This document shows positions 52,146 to 63,817 of a stretch of 64,000 nucleotides of DNA, in pieces. The DNA lies in NCBI GenBank assembly GCA_013289605.1, contig JABCZS010000001.1, forward strand, positions 1 to 64,000, given 5' to 3'. The notes under the pieces were generated by a model. The model saw only the letters and a program-made list of their open reading frames with translations. It did no database searches and had not been told where the DNA came from. The stretch comes from Gammaproteobacteria bacterium (GTDB taxonomy: Bacteria; Pseudomonadota; Gammaproteobacteria; JABCZS01). How positions within the stretch are numbered: position 1 is the stretch's first letter; each line of letters begins with the position of its first letter. The translations under genes and the position numbers were made by a program.

Positions 52146-52998
52146 GCTGATGTAGGAATTTTTGCGTTAAAGCGGTGATCCGATCACGCAGTTCACGTCT
52201 ATCCAACACTTGATCAATAAAGCCATGGGCTAATAAAAATTCACTTTGTTGGAAACCTTCAGGCAAGGTCTCACGTACGGTTTGCTCAATGACGCGAGGA
52301 CCTGCAAAACCTATCATGGCTTTAGGCTCGGCAATATTCACATCGCCCAACATCGCAAGACTTGCAGAGACGCCGCCATAGGTCGGATCTGTCATCACCG
52401 AAATAAAAGGTAATCCCGCTTCGGCGAGTTTCCCTAAGGCTGCGCTGGTTTTACTCATTTGCAATAAGGAAAATACAGACTCTTGCATGCGGGCGCCGCC
52501 ACTTGCAGCAAAACACACTAGAGGACATCGTTTTGAAATCGCAGCATTAACCGCGAGGACAAATTTTTGTCCGACGGTGACGCCCATCGAGCCGCCAATA
52601 AAATTAAATTCAAACGCGGCGGCGACCATAGGCACTTCTTTCACAGTGCCTTGATAAACCACTAAGGCATCATTTTCACCGGTTGCTTTTTGCGCGGCAA
52701 GAAGACGATCTTTATATTTTTTACTGTCACGGAATTTCAACCGATCCACAGGTTCTAAATCGGTGCCTAACTCTTGCGTACTGTTTTCATCGAAAAAATA
52801 AGCCAATCGGGTACGGGCATTGATCCGCAGGTGATGATCGCATTTAGGGCAAACATCCACATTGCGCGCTAAATCTGCACGGTAAAGGATATGATGGCAC
52901 TGGGGGCAATTGCTCCAAATGCCCTCAGGCACCTGGACTTTTTTCTCTATCGGCGCTTTACGCAACCGTGTGGGTAATAATTTGGTAAACCAACTCAT
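52135..52998 (-). CDS. accD: Acetyl-CoA carboxylase carboxyltransferase subunit beta
   Basis: 287 residues. The N-terminal zinc finger reads CPQC ... CPKC ([27 protein letters not shown]). The carboxyltransferase part shows [45 protein letters not shown] and [15 protein letters not shown]. It forms malonyl-CoA with AccA and AccBC at the start of fatty-acid synthesis. AGGGGAG precedes the ATG. Confidence 0.97.
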   Translation of the reverse strand: MSWFTKLLPTRLRKAPIEKKVQVPEGIWSNCPQCHHILYRADLARNVDVCPKCDHHLRINARTRLAYFFDENSTQELGTDLEPVDRLKFRDSKKYKDRLLAAQKATGENDALVVYQGTVKEVPMVAAAFEFNFIGGSMGVTVGQKFVLAVNAAISKRCPLVCFAASGGARMQESVFSLLQMSKTSAALGKLAEAGLPFISVMTDPTYGGVSASLAMLGDVNIAEPKAMIGFAGPRVIEQTVRETLPEGFQQSEFLLAHGFIDQVLDRRELRDRITALTQKFLHQHVA

Positions 52999-53090
52999 TT
53001 TGTACTCCCCTTAACTAAGGAAGTGATTATACCATACCTGCAAATTAGAGCTAAATTCATTCTAAGGGGGATCTGCGGATTATTCTAACC

Positions 53091-56000
53091 TCAATTTAGG
53101 GTCATTCTAGCCGTTTTAGATTCTGAAGGCGAGAGGGAAATAAACAGGGCTTTATCTATTTTATTGTCTAGTTTTTTAAATGCGTCTACGATTTTTTTGT
53201 CTGTTATTTCTTCACCTTCTGTTTTCATTTCTAATAATGCAGCATCAATGCGCTTACACAATTGTGCCAAGGTATCAAGATAAGTACGATCCGTCTCTAG
53301 TGCTAGCAAAGTGCCCAATTCAGCATAAGACGTCATCATCTGCGCCCATTCTTTGATAAACGGCTTTTTAGGAAGTAGCTTCAAGAATTCACTTATCAGG
53401 CTATCGGTATGTTCTTTTACGGAGAAACTCGGCATGCTACTCATGAGCGCCTGGACATTTTGCATCAAGGCTTTTAATTTCTTATCTAAATCATGTTGGG
53501 TAGGAATCGAGTTGATATTTTTAATCAGTCCAAGAAAAATATCTTTATTCTGATTTAAATTACGTGCCATAAGGACTTTAAAAAACATGGCTCTATCATC
53601 ATTAAATCCAAAAATAGGAAAAGTAATTTGCGATACTTTAGCAATAAAATCATCAAGCAGTGGACAAGGTTCATTGCCTATCATTTCATATAGGTGTCTA
53701 ATGACAGTAAAGGCTAAATCGGCAGAATTTCTATTGGAGTTACTCATATAAGATAAAGGCCATGGATTTTTGATTAAAGTCGATAAAAGAGGAGTAACCT
53801 TATCCAAAACAGTTTGAGCATTCATTTTAATAGCCATTGAAATCTCGAGTAAATTATCAATTCTAACCACCACATCATCTTTATCTAGGCGTATTTCTTG
53901 CGCAATCATCCACGCAAAAACACGATCTTTAAATTCGTCATACAGATCAAATGTTTTCAAGGTTAATATTAAATTAACAAAATTATCAGGGGATTGAGCT
54001 GCAATTAATTTTCTTATTTTACTACGGATATGATCGATGGCCTTCGTATCATTTATTTTTTTACTCATAAGATAATATTTAACTAGATGGGACTGATCAA
54101 GAACATGTATTCGGTTTAATATTAAATCATCTGAGCCCAGTCTATTAATAGTATTCACAGAGGGCGCAAAGCAACGAAAGACATTGGAATATAATTCAGA
54201 AACCGTAAAATTAGGCTGATCTATAAATGCAATATCAATTTTATTGCGAAATCTATGCAAATATTTTTCAGCAAGGTCAGTATCATGATAAACAATATAC
54301 AAAAGACAGTCATCATCAGGAACAATCTCAGCTGATAATTTAGTATGTATTTCTCTGTAAAATGTATCTTTGAGCTCTTTTATGCAGATGCTTAAGGCCT
54401 CATCAATTTCAGCCTTCAACGCTGAGTTATAATGCCTATCTAAAGGTAAAAGTTTGGTGCTTACAGAGGGTTTATGCCAATAACGATGTTCACATCTACC
54501 GTAACAAGCCAATGTTTTCAAGGTTTCAAGCGAGTTATTAAAAATTATAGCGTCTTTATATTGATTTACTGCAACATGGCTCGTGATAAGGTTTTTCCAT
54601 AAAGCGATAAGTTCATTTTTATTTTTAAAAGACAGCGGGGTCATTTTAATAACACTGCCTATGGGATCATAGCTGTAAATGGGTAACAATTCACCATTAG
54701 TTTTAACAAAATGCATTTGCTGCATATAAAGCGCTTGCAGTTGCGCGGAAAGTGGATTGTAATACTGATCTGCATCATCAACAATATCATTATGGGTTTT
54801 CCCTAAAGAAAAATAAATGCCATCCACTTTATCGATATGATATAACATTTCACTGTGGGTATTAACATCTCTGCTATGCGAATATTTGGCAGAGAGCATA
54901 TTTTTTTTATGCATATCATAGAGTGCACACTGCAACTTTTCGCTCGATTGAACTTCCCGGGCTTGTAGGTGCTCTTTTTTACCGTAACCTGTGCCTGCAT
55001 CAGTTGCGCTGACCATTTGAATTTTAGAAGGATTACTGGCAAACAGATAACCTGTCGGGGCAAAAGCAATGCTGCCATATCCGACTTGCGTCACAGAACG
55101 TAATGGGTTACCGATTTTTGGCTTGCCGTCCGCATCGTGCTTCTCACCTCTTCGCAACAATTTTCTCAGCTCAAACTCTGCAAAGGTTTCATTGGTTTCG
55201 GTGAGATTATTTTCTCTTTCTTTTAATACTACGGCTGATACATGATAGATCCCGCGAAAAAATATTTTCCCCATTTCTAAATCGCGCTGAATACTACCCA
55301 CTTCACTCATTAATAAATCAACTGCGCGATTATCATGGATAGACGCCACACTTCCGGTGCATAATTGATTGTAGATGCGTCCTGATTTTGCATCTTCTTT
55401 CGTTTTGCTAAAACAATTTTCAGCATATTCAAATTGCAGTTTGATGTCATCACGCATGAGTCCTACGCCATCGCCTTGCCTATGGATCATAGCGCGGCTC
55501 TCATTGAGAACGTTTCCTAATTCATATAACGCCCAATCATTTTTTTTAGCAAAGTCCTGATAAAAATCCAATCGTGTGCCATCAAACATATTGCTCGATT
55601 TGGCTAGGGTTTTATAATTAGTGTCGTAGCAACGCATCACGTCCAAACAATCCGCATTTTGAATAATGGTTTCTTCGATAGATTTAGCTTGGGTAGAGTT
55701 GGCCGAGAGCCAAGTAACCTTTTTTGTGTCGGGGTCATAGATTAAATGGTGATACTCACCCCCAGGTTGGTAATCCTTATTGGCAATCGCATGGGCATAG
55801 ATTTGCGCTTTTTTAGGGTGTAATTTCAGCACCTCTACCAGGTATTTAAAACACAACGCAGCACTCTCTTTATCCCAACGATCTTCATCATCATCTTCTC
55901 TTGCTGCATCATGGAACAGTGCAGCTATTTGGATATAAAACAAATCCTCATCGGTGAGCTTTAATGCCCTTTCATCCCCATAACGCCGGTATAATTTTGT

Positions 56001-56192
56001 AAACACCTCGGCATCTAAGGCCACACGGCTAGTATGTTGCCCGCCATGGATAGGACGGGCAATTTTATTTTTAGGCTTCTGGTTTTTATAAGGCTGATGG
56101 TAAAACTCGCGAATAATTGCATGGGCATGAGCGCTAATGTCGCTCTGACCCGTCAATGCGTATGTTGTGGCTATCTGATTGAAATCAGTCAT
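53091..56192 (-). CDS. Large SidE-PDE-domain protein, candidate secreted effector
   Basis: 1033 residues, no signal peptide or membrane helix. Residues ~1-290 resemble the phosphodiesterase domain of Legionella SidE ligases and the DupA/DupB deubiquitinases: RPIHGGQHTSRVALDAEVF (H49, H53), LYRRYGDERAL, IQIAALFHDAARED (94-100), IYAHAIANKDY and QNADCLDVMRCYD. Such domains act on ADP-ribosylated ubiquitin to link or release it from host proteins. Residues ~310-480 hold FFRGIYHVS, a Gly/Ser-rich stretch and HSEMLYHIDKV, which might be a diverged ADP-ribosyltransferase, but I cannot confirm R-S-ExE residues. The last ~550 residues are helical and unknown. Monocistronic. Effector status is inferred from the domain and likely host-associated lineage. 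Confidence 0.8.
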   Translation of the reverse strand: MTDFNQIATTYALTGQSDISAHAHAIIREFYHQPYKNQKPKNKIARPIHGGQHTSRVALDAEVFTKLYRRYGDERALKLTDEDLFYIQIAALFHDAAREDDDEDRWDKESAALCFKYLVEVLKLHPKKAQIYAHAIANKDYQPGGEYHHLIYDPDTKKVTWLSANSTQAKSIEETIIQNADCLDVMRCYDTNYKTLAKSSNMFDGTRLDFYQDFAKKNDWALYELGNVLNESRAMIHRQGDGVGLMRDDIKLQFEYAENCFSKTKEDAKSGRIYNQLCTGSVASIHDNRAVDLLMSEVGSIQRDLEMGKIFFRGIYHVSAVVLKERENNLTETNETFAEFELRKLLRRGEKHDADGKPKIGNPLRSVTQVGYGSIAFAPTGYLFASNPSKIQMVSATDAGTGYGKKEHLQAREVQSSEKLQCALYDMHKKNMLSAKYSHSRDVNTHSEMLYHIDKVDGIYFSLGKTHNDIVDDADQYYNPLSAQLQALYMQQMHFVKTNGELLPIYSYDPIGSVIKMTPLSFKNKNELIALWKNLITSHVAVNQYKDAIIFNNSLETLKTLACYGRCEHRYWHKPSVSTKLLPLDRHYNSALKAEIDEALSICIKELKDTFYREIHTKLSAEIVPDDDCLLYIVYHDTDLAEKYLHRFRNKIDIAFIDQPNFTVSELYSNVFRCFAPSVNTINRLGSDDLILNRIHVLDQSHLVKYYLMSKKINDTKAIDHIRSKIRKLIAAQSPDNFVNLILTLKTFDLYDEFKDRVFAWMIAQEIRLDKDDVVVRIDNLLEISMAIKMNAQTVLDKVTPLLSTLIKNPWPLSYMSNSNRNSADLAFTVIRHLYEMIGNEPCPLLDDFIAKVSQITFPIFGFNDDRAMFFKVLMARNLNQNKDIFLGLIKNINSIPTQHDLDKKLKALMQNVQALMSSMPSFSVKEHTDSLISEFLKLLPKKPFIKEWAQMMTSYAELGTLLALETDRTYLDTLAQLCKRIDAALLEMKTEGEEITDKKIVDAFKKLDNKIDKALFISLSPSESKTARMTLN

Positions 56193-56274
56193 GATTTATT
56201 CATGGGCTTACTTAATTTAGTTAGTTTACATTACAGGTTTTTGGTGATATTGTCAAATCGAAATTGGGTTTTCT

Positions 56275-56457
56275 TTGGTTCTTAAGCAAAGACTAAAAAA
56301 GCAGGTGACTATTCGTTTTGATGATACGATTACTTATTTTAAAGAGATGGCAGAAGATAAAGAGAGCCCTTACCAGAGTTTAATCCATTTATATTTACGA
56401 GATTATGCGTTAAAACACAAAAATATTCATATAAACTGGAAAGAAAATAATAAATAA
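56275..56457 (+). CDS. Possible orphan RHH antitoxin (CopG/BrnA-like)
   Basis: Up to 60 residues: KKQVTIRFDDTITYFKEMAE followed by PYQSLIHLYLRDYALKH matches ribbon-helix-helix antitoxins that pair with BrnT-like toxins. The only starts are TTG at 56275 or GTG at 56303, neither with a ribosome site, and no toxin gene is next to it. It may be a remnant whose N-terminus was lost, or use a start I cannot see. Confidence 0.5.
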   Translation: MVLKQRLKKQVTIRFDDTITYFKEMAEDKESPYQSLIHLYLRDYALKHKNIHINWKENNK

Positions 56458-56480
56458 ACAATCTACCTTCTGCAAAAAAA

Positions 56481-56666
56481 TCACAACTCAGGTGTAACAG
56501 AGTTCTTATCATTCGCTTGCTGATCTGACAACTTCTCGGCAATTTGCCTAAACTCCAAATACATATCATGGATATGATTTTTGGTGTGGGGCGCAGTGCC
56601 TAGTTCTTGGAATTCGTCTTCCAGAAGGGTCAGGGCTTTTTGTAAGGACTTAATGGTATAGCTCAT
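56481..56666 (-). CDS. Small helical hypothetical protein
   Basis: 61 residues: helical, with YTIKSLQKALTLLEDEFQEL and YLEFRQIAEKLSDQQAN, no membrane segment. TAGG lies 6 bases before the ATG. No family recognised. It is convergent with the RHH gene and 92 bases after the ligA stop on the same strand. Kept because of the ribosome site and good helix pattern; still uncertain. Confidence 0.4.
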   Translation of the reverse strand: MSYTIKSLQKALTLLEDEFQELGTAPHTKNHIHDMYLEFRQIAEKLSDQQANDKNSVTPEL

Positions 56667-56758
56667 AGGAAACCTACTGTTCTAAATATTGTTATATTAA
56701 AGTTCCCGCGTCTTTTGATTATAGGTGAATAAATAGTCATGCGCCATAATAACCGGTT

Positions 56759-58804
<2,046 letters not shown>

Positions 58805-59605
58805 TCAGTCTCTAATCCCTTGCACTTGATTACGATAATCTTGCGCAGTAGTTACGGTCAGCGGTTGGCGTTGATGATCGCACAAACGGGCATTAAAAGA
58901 TTTGGCTAAGGCTGTTGCCGTATTAAGCATGGTTTCAAACGAAAATAAGGGATTCGCCTTATTAGAGGTTTGCATAAAAAAGGTTAAGCCACGGGTATAA
59001 AAACTCTCTGGATATTCTAAATTTAAAGTGCCAGGCTCAAACGCATTCGCCACGCTAAATAATATCGCACCACTGCCGTCTGTATTTTCATACTTATGAT
59101 AAATATGCATAGGCCCATATAATAAATTATACGCAGCAAATTTAGCGCGCAGATCTTCCCCGGAAAAATAACGATCCAATTCAGCCAGCACGTGTAACAC
59201 GACAATATTATCCTTAACCGGCATCATGGGACTGCTGGGGGCAGCCGGTGCAGGAATGGGGAATACCGGCTCAACCTCATCGGTATCAATGGTTTTCGCA
59301 AGCGTATCGGGTAATTCTAATGTGGGTGGTGCAATTATAGGTTCATCAAAAACGGAAGGTTTTTTGCGAGAAAATAATACATCATCGAAAGTAGGCTCCG
59401 CATCATCTAATGTGATCCGCGGCATGACTTCTAAATCATCTTTACCTAAGGGTTTGCTAAAGTGAGGTTCATTCGGTTCTTTATAACGGCGTTCTTTAGT
59501 GATCTTGTTTTGCTTATGTGCACGACGCCAATGCCGGTAGCCGTCCAACAGTATGGCGACAATAATCAGCGCCCCAATCACAATTAGTATTAATCGTAAA
59601 CTCAT
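58805..59605 (-). CDS. zipA: Cell division protein ZipA
   Basis: 266 residues. A single N-terminal membrane helix (LILIVIGALIIVAILLDGY), a variable acidic/Pro linker (~30-130) and the C-terminal FtsZ-binding domain: NIVVLHVLAELDRYFSGEDL, YGPMHIYHKY, LFSVANAFEPGTLNLEY and GLTFFMQTSNKANPLFSFE. It anchors FtsZ to the inner membrane. AAGGAAGGGACAA precedes the ATG, 11 bases after smc. Gene order smc-zipA-ligA is the usual gammaproteobacterial one. Confidence 0.95.
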   Translation of the reverse strand: MSLRLILIVIGALIIVAILLDGYRHWRRAHKQNKITKERRYKEPNEPHFSKPLGKDDLEVMPRITLDDAEPTFDDVLFSRKKPSVFDEPIIAPPTLELPDTLAKTIDTDEVEPVFPIPAPAAPSSPMMPVKDNIVVLHVLAELDRYFSGEDLRAKFAAYNLLYGPMHIYHKYENTDGSGAILFSVANAFEPGTLNLEYPESFYTRGLTFFMQTSNKANPLFSFETMLNTATALAKSFNARLCDHQRQPLTVTTAQDYRNQVQGIRD

Positions 59606-59616
59606 TTGTCCCTTCC

Positions 59617-62600
59617 TTAGGCAACAGCCAGTTCCGCTGCTTTATCCACATCCACGCTCACTAAACGAGAAACGCCGGCTTCCTTCATCGTGACCCCCAT
59701 TAAGTGATCCACCATTTCCATGGTCGTCTTATTATGGGTAATCAAGATAAATTGAATATGCTCAGACATCTCCTTCACCAGCCGCGCAAACCGCATGACA
59801 TTGGCTTCATCTAGAGGAGCATCGACCTCATCCAACATACAAAACGGTGCAGGATTCAATTTAAACATCGCAAATACTAATGATAAGGCAGTTAATGCTT
59901 TCTCGCCACCTGAGAGCGCATGAATTGTGCTATTACGCTTACCCGGGGGTTGCGCCATTAAGACGACCCCTGTATTGAGTAAATCATTTTCCGTAAGTTC
60001 TAAATAGGCATTGCCGCCACCAAAAACCTGCGCAAACAAGGCGCCAAAACTTTTATTGACGGTATCAAAGGTGTCTTTAAAGCGCTGCTTGGTTTCTTTA
60101 TCAATTTTCTCTATGGCTTGCTCTAAGGTCTCTAAAGCCGAGAGCAAATCAGCATTTTGCTGATCTAAATAAAGCAAACGCTCAGCATGTTCCGCATGCT
60201 CATCAATAGCCGCAAGATTAATTGCGCCTAAACGCTTAATTTGTGCTTCTAATTTTTCAACTCTTTGTGCAATCGTGGCTAAATCAGCATCTGCCGCTAA
60301 AGTTGCTAACACGGATGTTAACTCTATTTCTTGTGCGTGTAATTGTTCAAATACCGTATCCCGCTTAACTTTAATCGTTTGTGCGGTTAAACGATGGTCT
60401 TCTAGATTTTGTCGCTGATCTTGTACTTCGGTTTCACTCTGGAGCCGCGCTTGCTCTTGCCCACGTAAACCGTGTGCAACTTCATCCACTTGGGTGCGTG
60501 CTTCTTGCATCGCCGCTTCGCAATCCGTTTGTAATTCCAAAGCCTGCTCGAGCGCGTGCTCCATTTCTGGGATAGGCTGTCCTGCTTCCTCGGATGCGTG
60601 CTGGAGTTGTTGCCAGCGGCCTTTTAATTTGGCTAATTGTTGTGCAGATCGTTGCACATGCGCTGCGGTGGCTTCTAAGCGATGGGTTAATCCGGATAAT
60701 TGAATATGAACTTGATTGCTTTGACTCTGATCCTGATGCGCATTGGTTTTCGCCTGCTGCAGATCCGCATTCAATTGCTCGCGTGCTTGTTCTAATTGGG
60801 TTCTGTCTGCAGAGAGATTCGCCATGCTGGCCGCTAAATTGTGCTCGCTCGCCTCTACCTGCGTCAATTGCCCTTGATGTTCGGTTAAGCGCTGCTTAAT
60901 CAGGTCAATTTCTTGCAAGGTTTTTTCTTGTTGATGCTGCAGTTCCTGTTGTTTGACCTTTAAAGCGCGCTGCTCAGCGTGCAGATCAGCATCAATACGG
61001 GCGTGTTGGTTCAGTTGTTGCTGGGCCTCAATTAAATCATCATGCAAGGTTTTAGCCCGCTCTTTTCCGGTCACGAGATCTTGTTGCAAGGTTTGCACCC
61101 CCGCCAAATTGTCTTCAATTAGGGGGTGTAAGACTTGTAGACGTTGCTCACGTGCTAACACACCGCTTTGCGCATCACCTATTCTTTTGACCCGTAGCCA
61201 TTGTGACGACAACCAAAACCCTTCGGGAGTAATCACCGATTCATGTGCACGCAATTGCGAACGCATGCGCAAGGCCTCATCTAGCGAGGCTGCGCAATAA
61301 ACGCCGATTAATAGCGGCTCTATGGCCAATGCAGTTTTAATTTTATCGCGCAGGGGCATTGCGGCTAGAACAGGTGTAGGCGCCTGCGTGGACGCATTTT
61401 CAAATAACACTAAAGTACCTTGGGTAAACTCAGCCAGTTTTTGGGTAAAGTGTTCACACTTCTCGACGCAAATGGCTTGTAAGTAATCCCCCAGGACTGT
61501 TTCAACCGCAGAGATCCATTCCGGTTCCACCACCAGTTGTTGCACTAGACGTTGTTTATCGGTGAGCTGTTGCGCATCCAGCCACGCCATGGCTTCTGCA
61601 TCGCTATCACCCCAGGCCGCTTGTTGCAGCGCTTGAAGTGACACATATTCATTTTGCAGGGTATGCAAGGCCGTACGCGCGGCTTCGAGTTGTTGCTCAG
61701 CCGCTTCATTTGCGGTGTGCTGATGATTAAATTGTTGTTGCAAGCCTAGCAGTTGTGCTTTAGTTTGTGACAACTGATCTTCGCTCTCTAGGCATTTCTC
61801 AGTAAGCGTGGTTAACTGCTCCTCAACATTCGAGTGTTCTAAGGTGGCATACTGCGCTTCTAAAACGGTGAGACGTTCGTTTGCACCCTGAATCTTCTCT
61901 TGTGTGTGTGTGATCTCGGCGCGTGCCAGCTGCATGTGTTGTTGCATGTGCGCAATATTTTGCATCAGCCTTTCCCAATCAGACTGCCAAGTGTGCATTT
62001 TAGCTTCTGCACTGCCTAGGATCTGATAACTGTGCTGATATTGATCCTGTAATTGGCTTGCTTGCGGCGTAAGCTCAGAGACTTGTGATTGCATGGCTTG
62101 CCAGAGACGCTCATCTTCAGCCAACACGTGCTGCAATTCTTCAAACGATTCTTGGACTTGGGCTAAATCCATTTCAAGCTGACCTTGTCGCTCGCGTTGA
62201 TACGCCAGGGTTTGCTCGCATTGAGACACTTCTGTTTTGCTACGGTAATAACGACTTTGCACATCTTGTAAACCCTCTTGCGCTTCTTCATAAGCTGCGC
62301 GCGCAGTTTCAATTTCTGCATCCAGTTGCCGCATTTGGGCGATTTTCTTTTCTAATAAAATTTCTTGTTCAGCTAACACGCGCTGTTGCTGCGTCATGTC
62401 TTCATCCAAACCACGCCAGGACAGCGCCAAATGTTCTGCGCTGACTTGACGCAAGGTGGTTTTTAATTCTTTATAAGTACGTGCCGCTTCGGCTTGTTTT
62501 TCTAGCCGCACTAATTGTTTTTGCAACTCATCGCGTAAGTCGGTCAGACGTTCTAAATTTTCACGGGTATGGCGCAAACGCGTTTCGGTTTCACGGCGAC

Positions 62601-63126
62601 GTTCTTTATATTTGGAAATGCCCGCCGCTTCTTCTAAGAAGATGCGTAAATCATCAGGCTTGGCTTCGATTAAACGAGAAATCATGCCTTGCTCGATGAT
62701 GGCATAACTCCGTGCACCCAACCCTGTTCCTAAAAAAATATCGGTAATGTCTTTACGCCGGCAACGGGCATTATTTAAAAAGTAATTGGACTCACCGTCG
62801 CGTCCGACATGACGCTTCACGGCAATTTCACTAAAGGCCGCATATTCGCCGCCTAAACGACCTTCTGCATTATCAAAAACTAATTCTACAGAGGCTTGGC
62901 CGACGGGAGCACGCGCAACTGATCCGCTAAATATCACATCAGCCATGGATTCGCCACGCAATTGTTTGGCGGAAGATTCGCCCATGACCCAACGCACGGC
63001 ATCGATAATATTCGATTTACCGCATCCATTAGGACCTACGATCGCCACGCGGTTACTTCTTAGGTCTACCGAAGTCGGATCAACAAAGGATTTAAATCCC
63101 GCTAATTTGATTTTTTTAAGACGCAT
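59617..63126 (-). CDS. smc: Chromosome partition protein SMC
   Basis: 1169 residues. N-terminal ATPase half with GPNGCGKSNIIDAVRWVMG (Walker A), long coiled coils rich in Gln/Glu/Leu (~170-500 and ~660-1000), a flexible hinge at ~510-660 (VLGDYLQAICVEKCEHF ... CAASLDEAL), and the C-terminal half with LSGGEKALTALSLVFAM (signature) and FCMLDEVDAPLDEAN (Walker B). It organises the chromosome with ScpA and ScpB. It heads the smc-zipA-ligA cluster. Confidence 0.97.
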   Translation of the reverse strand: MRLKKIKLAGFKSFVDPTSVDLRSNRVAIVGPNGCGKSNIIDAVRWVMGESSAKQLRGESMADVIFSGSVARAPVGQASVELVFDNAEGRLGGEYAAFSEIAVKRHVGRDGESNYFLNNARCRRKDITDIFLGTGLGARSYAIIEQGMISRLIEAKPDDLRIFLEEAAGISKYKERRRETETRLRHTRENLERLTDLRDELQKQLVRLEKQAEAARTYKELKTTLRQVSAEHLALSWRGLDEDMTQQQRVLAEQEILLEKKIAQMRQLDAEIETARAAYEEAQEGLQDVQSRYYRSKTEVSQCEQTLAYQRERQGQLEMDLAQVQESFEELQHVLAEDERLWQAMQSQVSELTPQASQLQDQYQHSYQILGSAEAKMHTWQSDWERLMQNIAHMQQHMQLARAEITHTQEKIQGANERLTVLEAQYATLEHSNVEEQLTTLTEKCLESEDQLSQTKAQLLGLQQQFNHQHTANEAAEQQLEAARTALHTLQNEYVSLQALQQAAWGDSDAEAMAWLDAQQLTDKQRLVQQLVVEPEWISAVETVLGDYLQAICVEKCEHFTQKLAEFTQGTLVLFENASTQAPTPVLAAMPLRDKIKTALAIEPLLIGVYCAASLDEALRMRSQLRAHESVITPEGFWLSSQWLRVKRIGDAQSGVLAREQRLQVLHPLIEDNLAGVQTLQQDLVTGKERAKTLHDDLIEAQQQLNQHARIDADLHAEQRALKVKQQELQHQQEKTLQEIDLIKQRLTEHQGQLTQVEASEHNLAASMANLSADRTQLEQAREQLNADLQQAKTNAHQDQSQSNQVHIQLSGLTHRLEATAAHVQRSAQQLAKLKGRWQQLQHASEEAGQPIPEMEHALEQALELQTDCEAAMQEARTQVDEVAHGLRGQEQARLQSETEVQDQRQNLEDHRLTAQTIKVKRDTVFEQLHAQEIELTSVLATLAADADLATIAQRVEKLEAQIKRLGAINLAAIDEHAEHAERLLYLDQQNADLLSALETLEQAIEKIDKETKQRFKDTFDTVNKSFGALFAQVFGGGNAYLELTENDLLNTGVVLMAQPPGKRNSTIHALSGGEKALTALSLVFAMFKLNPAPFCMLDEVDAPLDEANVMRFARLVKEMSEHIQFILITHNKTTMEMVDHLMGVTMKEAGVSRLVSVDVDKAAELAVA

Positions 63127-63239
63127 TTTTTAATCTACTACTGTAAAAATTTTAGCCTAGACAGATGGATCATTGTATATATGAATAAGTGCTAGTGTAG
63201 CATGAAAATAAATAAAGCAAGAATAGAAGAAGAGTGAAT

Positions 63240-63326
63240 TGCCCGGGGCCGGAGTCGAACCGGCACGGGAGATTAAGTCCCGAGGGATTTTAAGTCCCTT
63301 GCGTCTACCTATTCCGCCACCCGGGC
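63240..63326 (-). tRNA. tRNA-Leu (TAA anticodon)
   Basis: 87 bases with a long variable arm. Acceptor GCCCGGG pairs with CCCGGGC, the anticodon arm GGGACTTAAAATCCC has TAA in the loop, and the T arm has GGTTCGACTCC. Discriminator A; CCA is not encoded. Third in a Gly-Cys-Leu cluster that mirrors E. coli glyW-cysT-leuZ. Confidence 0.95.
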
Positions 63327-63341
63327 GGGTGGAAATTTAAA

Positions 63342-63412
63342 AGGCTAGGAACGGAATCGAACCGATGTACGCGGCTTTGCAGGCCGCTGCATGACCACTC
63401 TGCCACCCAGCC
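63342..63412 (-). tRNA. tRNA-Cys (GCA anticodon)
   Basis: 71 bases. Acceptor GGCTGGG with CCTAGCC (one G-T pair), anticodon loop CTGCAAA with GCA, T arm GGTTCGATTCC. The discriminator is T, as conserved for tRNA-Cys. CCA is not encoded. Middle member of the cluster. Confidence 0.95.
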
Positions 63413-63429
63413 GCGTGAACAAGGAAATT

Positions 63430-63502
63430 AGCGGGAGACGAGACTCGAACTCGCGACCCCAACCTTGGCAAGGTTGTGCTCTACCAACTGAGCTACTCCC
63501 GC
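63430..63502 (-). tRNA. tRNA-Gly (GCC anticodon)
   Basis: 73 bases. Acceptor GCGGGAG pairs with CTCCCGC, the anticodon loop is TTGCCAA with GCC, and the T arm is AGTTCGAGTCT. Discriminator T. CCA is not encoded. First member of the cluster in the direction of transcription. Confidence 0.96.
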
Positions 63503-63566
63503 GGAGAGAGCAGTGTACGAAAACAGAACCCTGGTGTCAATAACAGAATAAATTAAATAGCCCACC

Positions 63567-63815
63567 TTATTTTACTATTTAAGGCCGAAGGCCTGACCGT
63601 ATCTAGCCCAGGGTGTAGGCGCTCTTCGCGCCGTAACCCTGGGTAGGAGAAAAAAGAGAACAGCGCTGAAAGCGCGTAAGATTAAACTTTAAATATTTTT
63701 CTTGCGCGCTTACAGCGCTTGATTCTTATACTCATCCTACCCAGGGTTACGGCGCGAAGACGCGCCTACACCCTGGGCTAGATACGGTCAGGCCTTCGGC
63801 CTTAAATACTAAAAT
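63567..63815. repeat. 249-bp long palindrome downstream of tRNA cluster
   Basis: Two ~85-base arms (63567-63651 and 63731-63815) are near-perfect reverse complements, including TATTTAAGGCCGAAGGCCTG, TAGCCCAGGGTGTAGGCGC and CGCCGTAACCCTGGGTAGGA. The centre holds a second pair around GCGCTG-AAGCGCG / GCGCGCTTACAGCGC. The arms differ mainly by small indels near GCGC-TC-TTCGCGC. A cruciform or MITE-like element; no coding potential. Confidence 0.85.
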
Positions 63816-63817
63816 GA

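Noticed and set aside
53091-56192. Assignment of a full SidE ligase (PDE plus mART)
   Set aside because: I could see PDE motifs but could not place the R, S-T-S and ExE residues of a mART domain with confidence, so only the PDE is called.
60381-61300. Several 60-115 codon plus-strand frames inside smc
   Set aside because: Shadows of the Gln/Leu/Ala-rich coiled-coil coding sequence on the opposite strand.
63577-63815. Possible CRISPR-like or rRNA-like structure at the right edge
   Set aside because: There are no regularly spaced repeats or rRNA motifs; the structure is a single large palindrome.
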